A DNA stretch of 64,000 nucleotides from SHAN690 sp023262195 (GCA_038142005.1 JAYQJE010000005.1:1-64000), one strand, 5' to 3'. Positions 8,012 to 17,186 are shown, counted from the stretch's first letter. The notes: generated by a model from the sequence alone, not told the origin. Numbers and translations are program-made.

Positions 8012-11000
8012 ATGATTAAAACCGTTGCCTCAATCCTATTGACCCTATGCGCACTTACCCTACAAAGTCAAAACAAACCGATTTCTGATTCTACGCTAAC
8101 AGGTCTTAAATTCCGAAGCATTGGTCCGGCATTCATGTCAGGACGCATTGCGGACATTGCCATTCATCCCGAAAACGAGAATTTATGGTACATAGCCGTA
8201 GGTTCTGGCGGAGTATGGCGCACGGAGAATAGCGGCATTACATGGAAACCACTTTTTGACAAGCAAAAAGTGTACAGCACGGGATGCGTAACCATCGATC
8301 CCAATCAGCCATCGACCGTTTGGGTAGGTACTGGTGAAAACGTGGGCGGCCGACACATCAGTTTTGGCGATGGAATCTACCGAAGCCTTGATGGAGGTAA
8401 TTCATGGAAAAACATGGGGCTCAAGAAATCAGAGCACATTTCGAAAATCATTGTTCACCCGAATAACTCTGATGTAATATATGTTGCCGCCCAGGGTCCG
8501 CTATGGACGAATGGGGGAGAGCGAGGCTTTTACATGACCAGTGATGGAGGAAAGACTTGGGAGCGCACCCTTGGAAATGATGAATGGACCGGTGTCACAG
8601 ATATTGTTCAAGACCCAAACAATCCTGATGTGATTTACGCGGCTACGTGGGATCGTCACCGAACGGTTGCAGCTTATATGGGCGGTGGACCTGGCACGGG
8701 ACTCCATAAAAGCACCGATGGCGGCAAAACATGGACACAACTCAAAGCTGGTTTACCCAATGGGAATTTAGGTAAGATCGGTTTGGCTATGAGTCCTCAA
8801 AAGAGCAATGTGCTTTATGCAGCTATTGAGCGCGACCGAAGATCGGGTGAAGTTTACCGCAGTGACGACTATGGCGCCAGCTGGAAGAAAATGTCTTCGG
8901 CAGTATCTGGGGCTACTGGACCGCATTACTACCAAGAGTTGTATGCCTCACCACACAAGTTTGATCGCCTCTATTTGATGGACGTACGCGCTCAAGTGAG
9001 CGAAGATGGAGGTAAGACATTCACACGAATGCCAGAAAAACACAAACACAGCGACAACCACGCCATGGCGTTTCGTGCCGATGACCCTAACTACCTTTTA
9101 GTTGGTTGCGATGGCGGCTTGTATGAGTCGTTTGACCTCGGTGAAAACTGGCGCTACATGGCCAATTTGCCACTAACGCAGTATTACAAAGTAGCCGTGG
9201 ATGATGCCGAACCCTTCTACAACATTTACGGAGGCACGCAAGACAACAATACCCAAGGAGGCCCATCGCGCACCGACAACGTGCATGGTATCATGAATTC
9301 TGATTGGTATGTGGTGCTCTTTGGCGATGGCCACCAGCCCGCTACTGAGCCAGGCAATCCAAACATCGTGTATGCCGAATGGCAGCAAGGGAATTTGACT
9401 CGGGTGGATAAAACCACAGGTGAGATCGTTTACATCCAACCACAGCCCGCAGAAGGTGACCCCGTGGAGCGCTTCAATTGGGATGCACCAATTTTGGTGA
9501 GTCCGCATGACCCAAAGACACTCTATTTTGCTTCACAACGCGTTTGGAAATCTACCGATCGCGGGGATAGCTGGACGGCCATTTCAGATGACCTTACCAA
9601 AAATCTGGAGCGCATAGAGCAGCCCATCATGGGAAAGAAGCAGAGCTGGGATAATGCTTGGGACATCTACGCCATGTCAAACTACAGCACCATAACATCG
9701 CTTTCAGAATCTCCCGTGCAACAAGGCCTAGTCTATGCAGGCACAGACGATGGGCTACTGCAAGTGACCGAAGATGACGGAGCATCTTGGCGCAAAATAC
9801 CCGTGTCTTCCATTGGAGCTCCGGCCACGGCATTCGTCAACGACATCAAAGCCGATCTATTCGATGCCAATACGGTGTACGTGTGCCTAGACAACCATAA
9901 GTTTGGCGATTACAAGCCTTATTTCTACAAGAGCACAGACAAGGGCAAGTCGTGGAAAAAAATGACCACCAACCTACCCGAAACTACCTTGGTGTGGCGC
10001 ATGGTGCAAGATCATGTCAACAAGAACTTGATGTTTCTCGCCACGGAGTTTGGAATTTACACCTCCATCGATGGTGGATCAAAATGGCATCAACTAAAAG
10101 GCGGATTACCCACCATCTCATTCCGCGATTTGGCCATTCAGAAGCGTGAAAACGATTTGGTGGGAGCATCGTTTGGTCGAGGGTTTTACGTGCTCGATGA
10201 CTATTCACCATTACGAGAGGTTACTGAAGAAAGCATGAATAAGGAGGCACATTTGTTCCCGATCAAAGATGCGTGGTGGTATATCCCACGCCCAGTGTTG
10301 AGCTTTGACGAAAAAGGATCGCAAGGTGCCAGTCACTATGTGGCGCCCAACCCTGATTTTGGCGCCATCATTACCTACCATTTGGCCGAAGACTACCAAT
10401 CGATGGAAGAGGAACGCAAGGCAGCCGAGAAAGAAATGAAGGATCAGGACATCCCATTTCCCGGATGGGAGGCGCTCGAAGCGGCAAGATTGGAGCAGAA
10501 ACCAGCGGTGTTCCTCGTGATTAAGGATAAGGACAACACGGTGGTGCGCAGAATTCAAGTGCCCGCGAAGAAGGGAATTCATCGCGTAGCATGGGACCTT
10601 CGGTATCCACATACCGATGCGGTGCGGTCTACCAATCAACCGAAAGACCCTAAAAAAGGCTCCCAAGGGGTTGATGGCTGCACCAGGCGAATACACTGCT
10701 GCGCTTGTCAAAATGGAAGAAGGCAAGGTCACAGAATTGGCACCAGCACAGTCGTTTAATGTAAAGCGCATGAAGAAAGGCGCTTTGGATGGCGCAACAC
10801 CAGACGTCACAGCAGCCTTTTGGCGAGAGTTGGAAGACATCAATATTGATCTAAGCGCAACGAGCACCGTGTTGCGAGAGCAGCGCGATAAAGTGATATT
10901 GATGACCATCGCCTTAAGCAAAAGCCGAAGCGCTCCTGGCGACTTGGATGCGCAATTGCACGAACTCAACACTAAGCTAGAGTTGATGAATAAACAATTC

Positions 11001-11261
11001 AGTGGAGATCCATTGCGCAGCGCGGTGGGAGAGAAGTCGTTGCCAACAATAGGGCAACGTGTAAATGTAGCAGCCATGGGCACTCGCACCAGTACCTATG
11101 GGCCAACACCCACTCATAGACAAAGCTTGGCCATTGCACGTAAGCAGCTGGATGCCTTGAAAACGGAGTTAGCTGCGATTATCGAAAACGATATTCCTCA
11201 ACTAGAAAAGGCACTCATCGAAGCGAAGGCGCCCTATGTGAAGGGTAGCGGGTTACGGTAA
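8012..11261 (+). CDS. secreted VPS10/sortilin-type BNR propeller protein (frameshift near 10655)
   Basis: A large exported protein of about 1080 residues. A signal peptide (MIKTVASILLTLCALTLQS) is followed by many Asp-box repeats, for example WRTENSGITW, YRSLDGGNSW, YMTSDGGKTW, HKSTDGGKTW, YRSDDYGASW, YKSTDKGKSW and YTSIDGGSKW. These build a sortilin/VPS10-like beta-propeller, often annotated as a glycosyl-hydrolase-like protein in Bacteroidota. An extra A in the A6 run at about 10651-10656 shifts the frame. Removing it continues KDPKKAPKGLMAAPGEYTAAL into a C-terminal region with a beta-sandwich and a helical tail (VKRMKKGAL...). Catalytic activity cannot be assigned; a role in binding or degrading extracellular polymers is inference. 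Confidence 0.85.
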
Positions 11262-11290
11262 GGAACAGTGAATTATTGGATATCCGATTG

Positions 11291-11324
11291 TCAATATTCA
11301 ATATCCAATATCCAATTTTCAATG
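11291..11324. repeat. short ATTCAATAT-type tandem repeat
   Basis: Degenerate head-to-tail copies of a TCAATATCCAATATCC-like unit fill the gap after the propeller gene. Similar strings recur at 16901-16924 and, inverted, near 18446-18480, always in intergenic DNA. Confidence 0.45.
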
Positions 11325-11342
11325 TGCCAAGAACGCTTGCAT

Positions 11343-11791
11343 TTACTGATCGTTCGCTTCTAAAGAGCGACTGTTGAAATATCCCTTGTATTGCCACACG
11401 CGTGGTAAAAACGCTAAAAGCAAAGCGGGGTAAATCAAGAGATCCAATAAACGGCTTCCTGAAGAATAATGCATATCATCTTCTATGATGGTGTGATCAC
11501 CATCACGGTGCAGCACGTGCCGGTGTTTCCATTGCTTCAATGGGAAAGGCAGTTGCCTGCCCTCATCAATGAAATATGATCCGTTATCGGTGCTTCCATC
11601 CTCGGTGATTTCACTCACCCAAGCCCCAACTACGGGCAGTTTTAAATGAACGATATCTCCTTTTTTGAGCCGTCATATTTAATCAATGCTGCACCTGGAG
11701 GCAACAAATACCGAAACAAGTCTTCGTCAAATCGTGCTTGCACAGTTTCGAGTTTGCATGCGACCCGCGATTGTAATTTTAGATTTATCAT
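11343..11791 (-). CDS. SRPBCC-fold protein (frameshift near 11668)
   Basis: The ATG at 11791 gives MINLKLQSRVACKLETVQARFDEDLFRYLLPPGA. A missing A in the A6 run at about 11664-11669 breaks the frame, and restoring it gives KYDGSKKGDIVHLKLPVVG and then the frame ending at 11343. The resulting protein of about 149 residues has the START/SRPBCC ligand-binding layout: an N-terminal strand, a helix after the first strand, the conserved QLPFPLKQWKHRHVL strand pair, then a long C-terminal helix that is unusually hydrophobic (LLDLLIYPALLLAFLPRVWQY). Bacteroidota carry many such proteins of unknown ligand. Confidence is in the fold, not the role. Confidence 0.65.
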
Positions 11792-12261
11792 GCGTTGTTC
11801 GCTTTTACTCTGATGTGACGTTAACTCATTCATGAGCAATATAAACCGTTGATCGAGGGTTAAAGTTCAGTAGCGGTTTAAGCAAGCAATCTCTCAATGC
11901 CTTATTCAAAGAAAGCGTGGTAGCTCTCGTAAGATGAATTGAGCTTGAAATTTCCAATATGTTAGTCGAGACTGTCGGTTAAGATGTGTTGAAATTTAAT
12001 ATCGGTGGTTCTCTTGTGTGTCCCATTACGCTTGCTTGTTGTCGTTTAAACTTGCCCATAACGGTTAGGCTAAACGCATGTGTCCCGCAGGGCATTGCGT
12101 TTAGGTATTGTTACAAGCTGGCCGTTCTTGTTTTTCGTCATTATGTCTTTCATTTTTGCTGCAACTTTTCCATTTTGAACTTTTGGGTAGGCAAGCTCTT
12201 TTGCAGGTTTTGGACGCTGGCAAGTGCGACCTGCAAATGTGCTTGACTTCGAAGCATTGGC
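11792..12261. other. 470-base gene-free stretch with an attC-like palindrome
   Basis: No reading frame here is convincing. Small plus-strand frames at about 11986-12329 are Cys/Phe/Leu-rich and look like noise. The only structured element is the imperfect inverted repeat described separately at 12055-12118. Confidence 0.5.
12055..12118. repeat. imperfect palindrome resembling an integron attC site
   Basis: TAAC at 12059-12062 and GTTA at 12110-12113 bracket an 8-base perfect stem, TAAACGCA (12071-12078) with TGCGTTTA (12096-12103). Inside the stem a second partial stem CCC/GGG surrounds GCA. The bracketed TAAC...GTTA ends and the extended stem with unpaired bases recall attC recombination sites. 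The outer boxes fit the RYYYAAC/GTTRRRY consensus only partly. It lies about 150 bases beyond the last gene of the YdjI-like operon. No integrase gene is in the window. Confidence 0.35.
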
Positions 12262-12607
12262 TTATTGTTTTGCTCTATTTATTGAATAAGCAATCAAAAG
12301 ATAAATCAAAATCAATATTCCGTTTGTAATTACGTAGCTTGGCTCTGAAAAACTCAAGAAGTTAAATATTAAATTACTAATTAAGGCAACTGCAAAGAAA
12401 AATTCCTGAGACAACTCTAATATTTGTTGTGGTACGTGGTTGCTCAAAGTTTACACCTATGCTTAAAGCCAGTGTAACTGACAAAAACACTAAACTGCCA
12501 ATACTTATAAGCATTTGGTTTTCACCATTGTGAAAATGATACAAACCATAAGCGATAAGCGCACTAACCGCTATGGCTATTATTGTTTGTACAAAATTTA
12601 TTTTCAT
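12262..12607 (-). CDS. small four-helix membrane protein (frameshift near 12410)
   Basis: The start at 12607 gives MKINFVQTIIAIAVSALIAYGLYHF. A surplus T at about 12404-12408 breaks the frame, and removing it gives ...VVSGIFFAVALISNLIFNFLSF and the tail ...ILIYLLIAYSINRAKQ. The protein of about 114 residues has four predicted transmembrane segments with short loops and no enzymatic motif. It is the last gene of the operon that begins at 15942 and starts 3 bases after the GYF_2 gene stop, so it is probably co-expressed with the SPFH and zinc-ribbon proteins. Function unknown; a membrane partner of that complex is an inference. Confidence 0.6.
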
Positions 12608-12610
12608 AAG

Positions 12611-12965
12611 CTATTTATTTTGTTGAAACGGTGGTGGAGATAATGCTACCAATTTTAAAACTTCTGGTATTTGTTCTGCCATTTTCCAATTTGGCAATGA
12701 TGGCATCCATATGTAAGTTTCTTTAACAACTTTTTTTTTTCTGCTATCAAGCGAGCTAATTCTTGTTCGGAAAATGGGCCGGCTTGACTACCTTCAATCA
12801 TTGCATAAAAAAACTTTTGTTCAGGTTTTTCCATTGGATTCATTGCCCCTGGAACGTGCATATTGGTCATTGAGTCGTTCATGGTCTTTACCATCTGCTG
12901 CGCAACAGCCATACCCATGCCGAATTCGACTAATCTGTTTATTGAAAAAAACTACTATCATCCAT
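12611..12965 (-). CDS. small GYF_2-domain protein (two frameshifts)
   Basis: The frame opens with ATG 12965 (MDDSSFFSINRLVEFGMG) after adding a T to the T7 run near 12945. It continues through MVKTMNDSMTNMH to a GYF_2 (DUF4339) module, FFYAMIEGSQAGPFSEQELARL, then ETYIWMPSLPNWKMAE once one A is removed from the A9 run near 12735. The signature G-x-x-x-GPF, the TYIW strand and the closing W are all present. GYF_2 domains are small protein-binding modules often fused to SPFH or membrane proteins. The neighbouring YdjI-like protein carries the same domain at its C-terminus, so this may be a duplicated, free-standing copy acting in the same complex. It ends at 12611, 3 bases before the membrane-protein gene. 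Confidence 0.65.
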
Positions 12966-12990
12966 AATTCAAGATTTTAAGATTAGTAAA

Positions 12991-14334
12991 TTAAGGTGCT
13001 GGCGGAGGGTGGAGGGGCGGAACTGCACCAAATAATGATGATAATTCCTGTACATTACCTGCCAATTCCCAATTAGCCATACCTTGTTTCCAAACGTAAG
13101 TGTCTTTGTAATTTGGCCACTCTGAACCATTTGTTGTAATTGTTGCCAACCAAATGGGCCACTTTGTTGACCATTTACTGAAATGTTGTACTGAACTTGT
13201 GGAGGAGGTGGTGGTGTTTGTTTTTGTTCGTTCATTCCTTGCATCATACCACCGACAGCACCTGCCATACCAGAGCAGACAGCACAGCCCATGGCCATAC
13301 TAGCCATCATTGAGCCGGGATCCATCATACCGCCACCTGTGCCAGTTCCGCCACCAGATCCCTTTTTTCCCATACTTTCTGCTGCTTTTTTGGCAACTTC
13401 TGTCTGTTTATTTAGTTTGTGAGCAGATAAGTTTTGCGTTTCTGTTTGAAGTTTTTGTGCTCTCTGGGCTTCTTCTCTTTGAATACGAAGCGTTTCTTCC
13501 ATGTTTTTCGCATTGATTTCTTGTGTATCCTGTAAATTCTTAATATTTACATCTGTTTGAGCACCAATTGTTTTAGATGTTTGCTCTGCTGTAACTTTTT
13601 TAATTCAGCATAACCTTCAGCTTCTTTGTCAACTTCAATTGCTGCAATATCTAACCCTTTCATATTAACACCAAAGTCTGTTTCAAGTCGGCTGCCTAAA
13701 TATTTTGAAACTAAATCATTTATTTCAAGTATTTTTCTTTCCATTTGTAACACAGGTATTCCATTATCTGCCGGAATATTTGTTACAACACCTTTAATAT
13801 ATTTGGTTACAGCATCTTTAATTTGCTTTTTAAAGTCGTCTAACTCAAAGTTTATTAAACGGTTTAATTTAATAAATCCTTTGTAATCTGTAATATTAAA
13901 GGTTATTGTTCCCGCACAGCCATTGGAACTGCAAAGTCCAAAAATCTTGGGTCAAATACATCAAAATATGGAATGCCAAATCTAATTTGTACGTTTCCCG
14001 ATAGATTTATAAAATATACTTCAGCTTGAAATGGTGAATTTCCACCAAAAGCAGCTCCTACTATACTTGTAAGAATTGGAAAGTTGGCTGTTTTTATTGT
14101 TTGGTCGTGCGGACCTAAAATAAAATCCTGCATTTCTCCATCTTTTTGTTTGTACACAAAAACGGCTAATTCTCCATCTTTAACTCGCAAACTACTACCA
14201 TAGCGTATTGCATTCTCTTTTTTTGTGCTGTTAGCCTCACCACTTGGGCGCCATTTATGAACTAAGTATTCTTGTTCATCACAGCGGATAACATCCATAA
14301 ATCCGCCTTCTTTTTTATTGCTGAATAGTCCCAT
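12991..14334 (-). CDS. YdjI-like SPFH protein with C-terminal GYF_2 domain (three frameshifts)
   Basis: Homologue of Bacillus YdjI, the family annotated as SPFH-domain or virion-core-like protein. The N-terminus MGLFSNKKEGGFMDVIRCDE, GSSLRVKDGELAVFVYKQKDG, DQTIKTANFPILTSIVG and FDPRFLDFAVPMAVRG matches that family almost motif for motif. Three base omissions break it: G3 near 13915, A6 near 13603 and A3 near 13104. Joined, the protein of about 447 residues has an SPFH domain (about 25-215), a coiled-coil stretch (about 230-290, EETLRIQREEAQRAQKLQTE), a Gly/Met-rich linker with MMDPGSMMASMAMG, and a GYF_2 domain (YNISVNGQQSGPFGW...TYVWKQGMANWELAG). SPFH proteins scaffold membrane microdomains. 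In B. subtilis YdjI works with YdjG/H to recruit PspA. No PspA is present here, and zinc-ribbon membrane proteins lie directly upstream instead. Confidence 0.8.
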
Positions 14335-14339
14335 GTTAA

Positions 14340-15105
14340 TTAATTTTTTAGAATTTGAGAAAGCATTATTCCTCCATATACTATTATCAAGATTATCGCA
14401 ATTACTCCAATTGATAGATTTCTAACTCTATTTCGGCTTTTTATTGAAGATTTAAAATCTATTTCATAATTTTCTAATTGCTTGAAAAAAGCATTGTCAT
14501 TTTTAAACATTATTTTACTTTTAATGATAACTTCTTCTGCTTTTTTCTCCATGCACCACTTGTAGAGTAACCGTCACCAAAATATGACATATATGAATTG
14601 TCTTTGCCTTTAGATAATGAATATGCTAAAAACTCGAGTATATCTTCTCTTGTATTTGGAATAGGAAAATTTTCAATTAACTCACTTTTTAATTTATTTT
14701 TTTCCTGATCAATTTGATTTTTTTTAGCTTGTTCACCCAATGCTCCTTTTAGTATTTGAGGGGTGGTAATTTCTTGGTTATTGATTTTTTCTATTTGTTC
14801 GAGTAGCTTCAATAGCGTGGAATTAGCCTGCGTATTGGTGAATTCGTGCCCACAATCAGCGCACGTTAGTTCCATTGCTTTTATAAAAGAACCACATGCC
14901 GGGCAAGTTTTAATGTTTCCAAATTTTTCTTTTTGCTTAGGCTTACTGGTTTGTAACTGGTGCAGTTTCCCATCTAAGATCATTTCAACCTCATCAGTAT
15001 CTACACCTAATTCAGAAGCTTTTTTAGGATTACCTTTCTTTCCTTTTCTGTTATCTGACCATCAGCTATTGCAAAGTCAATTAGTCTTTCTAGCTTTTCA
15101 TTCAT
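14340..15105 (-). CDS. TerB-like/zinc-ribbon membrane protein, copy 2 (two frameshifts)
   Basis: Paralogue of the next gene upstream. ATG 15105 gives MNEKLERLIDFAIADGQITEKERKVI, a TerB-like N-terminal helical module. Missing A bases in A6 runs near 15026 and near 14548 break the frame. Joined, the protein of about 255 residues continues with a four-Cys zinc ribbon (CPACGSF...CADCGHEF), a variable helical linker, the shared motif ENFPIPNTREDILEFLAYSLSK, a basic helix (AWRKKAEEVIIKSK) and one C-terminal transmembrane segment (LSIGVIAIILIIVYGGIML). The layout suggests a cytosolic zinc-binding domain tethered to the membrane. It ends 5 bases before the YdjI-like gene and is probably its partner. 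Role inferred from context only. Confidence 0.7.
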
Positions 15106-15231
15106 GTTTATAATTTTGTTACATCTCGCTTATCTCTCAAATTTTAAAAGCAGATAATTTTTTTATCAGTTTTAACTAATATTTTCAATTTTAATAATGA
15201 AAATATTGAATCGTTTTTTAAAATATGTCTA

Positions 15232-15942
15232 TTAAATAGTCCACTTATATACTAAATAGCAAAAGAAAATCATAAGCGCAAAACTAAATATTAATCCTAT
15301 GTAGAATCCCAAGCTTTTCTTAGGATTTACTCGATTTTTAAGCTCTTTTTCAAAATAATCTATAGTCGTTAATATTTCTCTGTCTTTTGAAAAAAACAGT
15401 CTACTTTTTAAAATTGTTTCTTCAGCTTTTTTTTTCCAAGGGCCAGCAATATCATGCGGAGGAACTTTAGATATTGAGTATGTTAAAAATTCGATCAAAT
15501 CTTCTTTCGTATTTGGTATTGGAAACATTTCAATTAATTGATTTTTTTTTACTGTAATTTGAGCAGCTTCCCATACTGTATTCATCGTGGACCCTGAATG
15601 ATTATTGCTTTTTTTGTCGATTTTGTCGATTTCAGATATTAGTTTTCTTAGACTTGAATTACCATCCACAGATATAAATTCATGATCACAGTCCGAACAA
15701 ACAAGTGTCATTGCCTTAACTGGGGCACCACATGCAGGGCATGTTTTTATATTACCAACCTTTTTCTTTTGCTTTGGTTTGCTAGACTCTAATTGATGTA
15801 GTTTCCCATCTAAAATCATTTCAACTTCATCAGTATCTACACCTAATTCAGAAGCTTTTTTCAGGATTACCTTTCTTTCCTTTTCTGTTATCTTACCATC
15901 AGCTATTGCAAGGTCAATGAGTTTTTCAAGTTGTTCATTCAT
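15232..15942 (-). CDS. TerB-like/zinc-ribbon membrane protein, copy 1
   Basis: An intact 236-aa protein and the likely first gene of the operon. The N-terminal module (residues 1-45, IADGKITEKERKVILKKASE) resembles the acidic helical repeat of TerB/tellurite-resistance proteins. A zinc ribbon follows with Cys68, Cys71, Cys82 and Cys85 (CPACGAP...CSDCDHEF). A conserved block (EMFPIPNTKEDLIEFLTYSISK) precedes a basic helix and a single transmembrane segment near residues 211-234. It shares architecture and long identical stretches with the next gene, so the pair is a tandem duplication. No enzymatic motif. A membrane-stress or membrane-anchoring role is suggested only by the YdjI-like neighbour. 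Confidence 0.7.
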   Translation of the reverse strand: MNEQLEKLIDLAIADGKITEKERKVILKKASELGVDTDEVEMILDGKLHQLESSKPKQKKKVGNIKTCPACGAPVKAMTLVCSDCDHEFISVDGNSSLRKLISEIDKIDKKSNNHSGSTMNTVWEAAQITVKKNQLIEMFPIPNTKEDLIEFLTYSISKVPPHDIAGPWKKKAEETILKSRLFFSKDREILTTIDYFEKELKNRVNPKKSLGFYIGLIFSFALMIFFCYLVYKWTI

Positions 15943-16491
15943 TTTGAATATTTTATTTTGTTAAAGTTAGCTTTTTTAATTCCTTCCTTAACACTTTGAA
16001 TTTCTTTGTCATTCTGTATGTCTTTTTTTCGGCTTGCTTGTAACAATTGTAACTGTCTATATTGACATTTATACCTTCAATTGTTGGATTTCCGAATCTC
16101 AAATATACCAAAGGAACGGGGGAGAATGGCAGGGCGTGGCTGGCCGAGTCTTTTGCAAAAATCTTGTCTAAATGTTTATGTATACAACTGTTTACAAACG
16201 ATTGCTATCGATATTAAGCGGGTATATACCGACTTACGTTTTTGCTCCTCCATTCATTTGCCCCATCGTTCTTTCACAGTGTTGGTATAACAGCACACAC
16301 CCAAGGGTTCACTTCCGCACATCAGTAGAAGTAATGAAACATGCATAGGCCAGAGGCGCACGATTATCGAGTATGAATAAAGGATGAGCGCGGCAATGAA
16401 CCACTCGGTGTAAATAGAGTATACCCACGCTATGAGGGAGCGGTGTACAAATAAGTAAAACGTAAATTTTTAACGCTTAAAACAAACAATT
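15943..16491. other. 550-base stretch without a supported gene
   Basis: Upstream of the TerB-like operon and of ssb. The first 120 bases are AT-rich and probably carry the operon promoter. Minus-strand frames at about 16254-16460 read hydrophobic residues (for example LIAWVYSIYTEW and MHVSLLLLMCG) but lack a clear start, a ribosome-binding site or a recognisable family. They may be the remains of a small membrane protein gene. Short GAG/GCGG-rich words near 16375-16445 look degenerate. I see no repeat or RNA structure I can defend. Confidence 0.35.
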
Positions 16492-16836
16492 ATGAACGCT
16501 CTAAGAAACAAAGTACAATTGATCGGTAACCTTGGTATGAACCCTGAAATCAAGTCGTTTGATGGCGGCAAGAAGCTCGCAAAGTTTAGCATCGCTACCA
16601 ACGAAGTGTATTACAACGCCAAAGGCGAAAAGCAAGAAGAAACCCAGTGGCACAATGTGGTGATGTGGGGTAAGACAGCCGAGATTGCAGAGAAGTACCT
16701 GAAGAAAGGTCAAGAAGTATGCGTAGAGGGCAAGCTGGTGAACCGCAGCTGGGAAACCAAAGAGGGTGATAAGCGATACATCACCGAGGTGGTGGTGAAT
16801 GAACTGGTCATGCTTGGCAAGAAAGAAGCCGCGTAG
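16492..16836 (+). CDS. ssb: single-stranded DNA-binding protein, short form
   Basis: Binds ssDNA during replication and repair. The 114 residues are essentially one OB fold: MNALRNKVQLIGNLGMNPEI, then FSIATNEVYYNAKGEKQEETQWHNVV, GKTAEIAEKYLKKGQEVCVEGKLVNRSW and the last strand YITEVVVNELVML. The protein ends GKKEAA. It therefore lacks the flexible linker and acidic DDDIPF-type tail that recruits partner proteins in standard SSB. Short tail-less SSBs occur in Bacteroidota, sometimes as second copies or on mobile elements. It is monocistronic, with its own strong terminator directly downstream. Confidence 0.9.
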   Translation: MNALRNKVQLIGNLGMNPEIKSFDGGKKLAKFSIATNEVYYNAKGEKQEETQWHNVVMWGKTAEIAEKYLKKGQEVCVEGKLVNRSWETKEGDKRYITEVVVNELVMLGKKEAA

Positions 16837-16837
16837 C

Positions 16838-16899
16838 AAAAAAGCTCCTCCTATTCCAATTCAGAATAGCTCCAAGCACTCCGGTGTGAGGAGCTTTTT
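16838..16899 (+). terminator. Rho-independent terminator after ssb, nested hairpin
   Basis: AAAAAAGCTCCTC at 16838-16850 pairs with GAGGAGCTTTTT at 16888-16899. Inside the loop CTATTC (16851-16856) pairs with GAATAG (16864-16869). The flanking A and T tracts would allow termination in both directions. Confidence 0.75.
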
Positions 16900-16900
16900 G

Positions 16901-16924
16901 GAATATTCAATACTTAATATTCAA
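16901..16924. repeat. ATTCAATAT-type short repeat, second copy
   Basis: The string ATATTCAATACTTAATATTCAATG matches the unit seen after the propeller gene at 11291-11324. It directly follows the ssb terminator. Confidence 0.35.
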
Positions 16925-17184
16925 TGAACCATTTTGATACGGAAAATTATAAGTGCAAAAGCATTAATTTAGAAGAATGCACCATACGCTTTGCTTATAA
17001 AACATAGCTGTTTATAGAACGAATGAGGCATTCAGAAACAGTTGCAGTCATGACCAAGCAGCTTACCCGATCGTCAACTTCGGTGGCGCTCAACTATGCT
17101 GAAGTAAACGAAAGTGAATCAAAAAAAGGCTTCATTAATAAGCTTAAAAACCTCGTTGTGTATAGTTTTCAATTGGTCAATTGA
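16924..17184 (+). pseudogene. broken four-helix-bundle protein (23S rRNA intervening-sequence type)
   Basis: From ATG 16924 the frame reads 27 residues to an in-frame TAG (17005-17007). It then continues in the same frame as IERMRHSETVAVMTKQLTRS, STSVALNYAEVNESESKK and GFINKLKN. The string QLxRSSTSVALNYAE and the S-x-K-GFI-x-KL continuation are diagnostic of the four-helix-bundle family first found in 23S rRNA intervening sequences. After KLKN the sequence departs from the family (VVYSFQLVN then stop). The gene therefore has an internal stop and a missing C-terminal half (full-length members are about 115-130 aa). It sits between two strong terminators. Confidence 0.65.
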
Positions 17185-17186
17185 TG

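Noticed and set aside
10211..11089. 292-residue frame antisense to the propeller gene
   Set aside because: It lies entirely opposite a well-supported gene with Asp-box repeats and has no recognisable domain, so it is a shadow frame.
11986..12329. Small plus-strand proteins in the 12.0-12.3 kb gap
   Set aside because: Composition rich in Cys, Phe and Leu, overlapping the attC-like palindrome and the antisense of the membrane-protein gene, with no ribosome-binding site.
14540..15030. Programmed -1 frameshifting at A_AAA_AAG slippery sites (several genes break at AAAAAAG)
   Set aside because: The motif fits, but breaks in this window occur in both directions, at T, C and G runs, and in unrelated core genes, and no downstream pseudoknot pattern is evident. 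Homopolymer miscalls explain all cases with one cause.
16254..16460. Hydrophobic minus-strand frame upstream of ssb
   Set aside because: No start codon in a good context and no family; two alternative frames look equally plausible. Mentioned only as part of the gene-free stretch.
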